From assembly GCA_903881265.1 (NCBI GenBank), contig CAIRSV010000180.1, forward strand, positions 1 through 7,558: a stretch of 7,558 nucleotides of DNA. Reading direction: 5' to 3'. Below, piece by piece: positions 6,627 through 7,558 of this stretch. The translations under genes and the position numbers were made by a program. The stretch's first letter is position 1, and each line of letters opens with the position of its first letter. The notes beneath the pieces were generated by a model, which made no database searches, had not been told where the DNA came from, and saw nothing but the letters and a program-made list of their open reading frames with translations. Source of the DNA: an uncultured Bacteroidota bacterium. Its GTDB lineage: Bacteria > Bacteroidota > Bacteroidia > Chitinophagales > Chitinophagaceae.

Positions 6627-7558
6627 ATGTTTACACACAGTCAGGACATATTGCTTACACCCATCGAATACCTGAAAGGTGTTGGCCCCTTCAAGGCCGA
6701 ATTGCTGCGCAAGGAAATAGCAATCAGCACCTTCGGTGATATGCTGCAATATTATCCCTTCCGCTATGTCGATCGAAGCACAATGATGCAGATTGGTCAG
6801 ATTCAAGAAGACGGCGCTATGGTGCAGCTTGTGGGGCGTATCACGTTTGCAGAAGTAGTTGGTATAGGTCGTGGTAAGCGTCTCGTCGGTAATCTGAAAG
6901 ATAGCACCGGTATGATAGAGTTGGTATGGTTTCAGGGCATCAGTTTCATCGAAAAAGTGATTGAAGGCGGTGGCAATTTTTTAGTGTATGGCAAGGCTGT
7001 TCGCTTCAATGGTTATTGGACTATCACACATCCTGAAATCGAAAAACTAGAAGCAGTATCGCTCGATGAATTACCTGCCTTTATGCCGGTCTATTCATCC
7101 ACCGAAAAACTTCGTGCGAAGTGGCTCTCAGGCCGCAATTTTGTGAAGCTCGTCCAACAACTTTTTTCGCAGATTAAAGAAAACGATATTCGAGAGAATT
7201 TACCCTTATCCGTTATTCAGCAACATCGTCTCTTGTCAAGATATCAAGCCGTAAAAAATATTCATTTTCCTGATGATAATCTGTTGCTGCAAGCTGCGAT
7301 GCATCGATTGAAATTTGAAGAATTATTTGTGCATCAAATTGGTATCTGCAAATTGAAACTAAACCGTCAATTTATACATGGATATCAATTTCTGAAAGTA
7401 GGTGATGCGTTCAATATATTTTACAAACAGCATCTGCCCTTTGAACTCACGAACGATCAAAAGGAGGTGCTTCGTGAAATCAGATTGGATACGCAAACCG
7501 GTAAGCAAATGAATCGGTTGCTGCAAGGTGATGTGGGAAGCGGAAAAACCATCGTAGC
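6627..7558 (+). CDS. recG: ATP-dependent DNA helicase RecG, N-terminal part (cut by right edge)
   Basis: The first 310 residues of RecG, a superfamily 2 helicase that remodels stalled replication forks and branch-migrates Holliday junctions; the full protein is usually about 700 residues. The N-terminus has the typical LKGVGPFKAELLRKEI...YYPFRYVDRS (16-51), then the OB-fold wedge domain (about 60-150; VQLVGRITF, GNLKDSTGMIELVWF, FLVYGKAVRF). The conserved HRLKFEELF (226-234) leads into the helicase domain, with LPFELTNDQ (270-278) as the pre-Walker motif and Walker A GDVGSGKT (301-308, K307). The window ends three residues later. ATG 6627 is preceded by AAGG at 6618-6621, a weak ribosome-binding site. 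It follows the hydrolase gene by 123 bp on the same strand. I see no clear promoter in the gap, so read-through from upstream or a non-consensus promoter are both possible. Confidence 0.97.
   Translation, partial: MFTHSQDILLTPIEYLKGVGPFKAELLRKEIAISTFGDMLQYYPFRYVDRSTMMQIGQIQEDGAMVQLVGRITFAEVVGIGRGKRLVGNLKDSTGMIELVWFQGISFIEKVIEGGGNFLVYGKAVRFNGYWTITHPEIEKLEAVSLDELPAFMPVYSSTEKLRAKWLSGRNFVKLVQQLFSQIKENDIRENLPLSVIQQHRLLSRYQAVKNIHFPDDNLLLQAAMHRLKFEELFVHQIGICKLKLNRQFIHGYQFLKVGDAFNIFYKQHLPFELTNDQKEVLREIRLDTQTGKQMNRLLQGDVGSGKTIV

Overview
The window looks like a chromosomal segment of a Bacteroidota bacterium. Three things point there: a secreted protein ending in a type IX secretion (T9SS) sorting domain, promoter -7 elements of the TAnnTTTG type (TATATTTG occurs 14 and 18 nt before two start codons), and start codons that mostly lack a Shine-Dalgarno sequence. 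The gene families resemble those of the Chitinophagales/Sphingobacteriales side of the phylum; that finer placement is inference.

Layout. Minus strand, 1-2600: most of a DNA polymerase III alpha-type polymerase (DnaE), cut by the left edge before its C-terminus. 2589-2968: three direct tandem copies of a 114-139 bp unit, each holding a 17-bp inverted repeat; copy 1 contains the dnaE start codon. Minus strand, 2983-4173: a complete Y-family polymerase (DinB/Pol IV). 4174-4264: a short divergent promoter region with a 17-bp palindrome touching a -7 element. Plus strand, 4265-5023: a LexA-like regulator with an XRE helix-turn-helix and an S24 peptidase domain that keeps the cleavage site and the Ser/Lys dyad. 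Plus strand, 5127-6503: a secreted alpha/beta-hydrolase-like protein with a T9SS tail. Plus strand, 6627 to the right edge: the first 310 residues of the RecG helicase, cut just after Walker A.

Functional reading. The repressor, DinB and DnaE form a compact damage-inducible translesion-synthesis module, similar in logic to the lexA-imuA-imuB-dnaE2 cassettes of Proteobacteria but with an XRE-headed repressor in place of classical LexA. The expected circuit is that RecA-stimulated self-cleavage of the repressor frees the shared intergenic region, so the error-prone polymerases and the repressor are transcribed. RecG nearby fits a DNA-repair neighbourhood but probably has its own transcription. 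The secreted hydrolase has no evident link to repair.

The least ordinary structure is the palindromic tandem repeat between dinB and dnaE. It would place up to three hairpins in a dinB-dnaE transcript and carries copies of the dnaE start-codon region.
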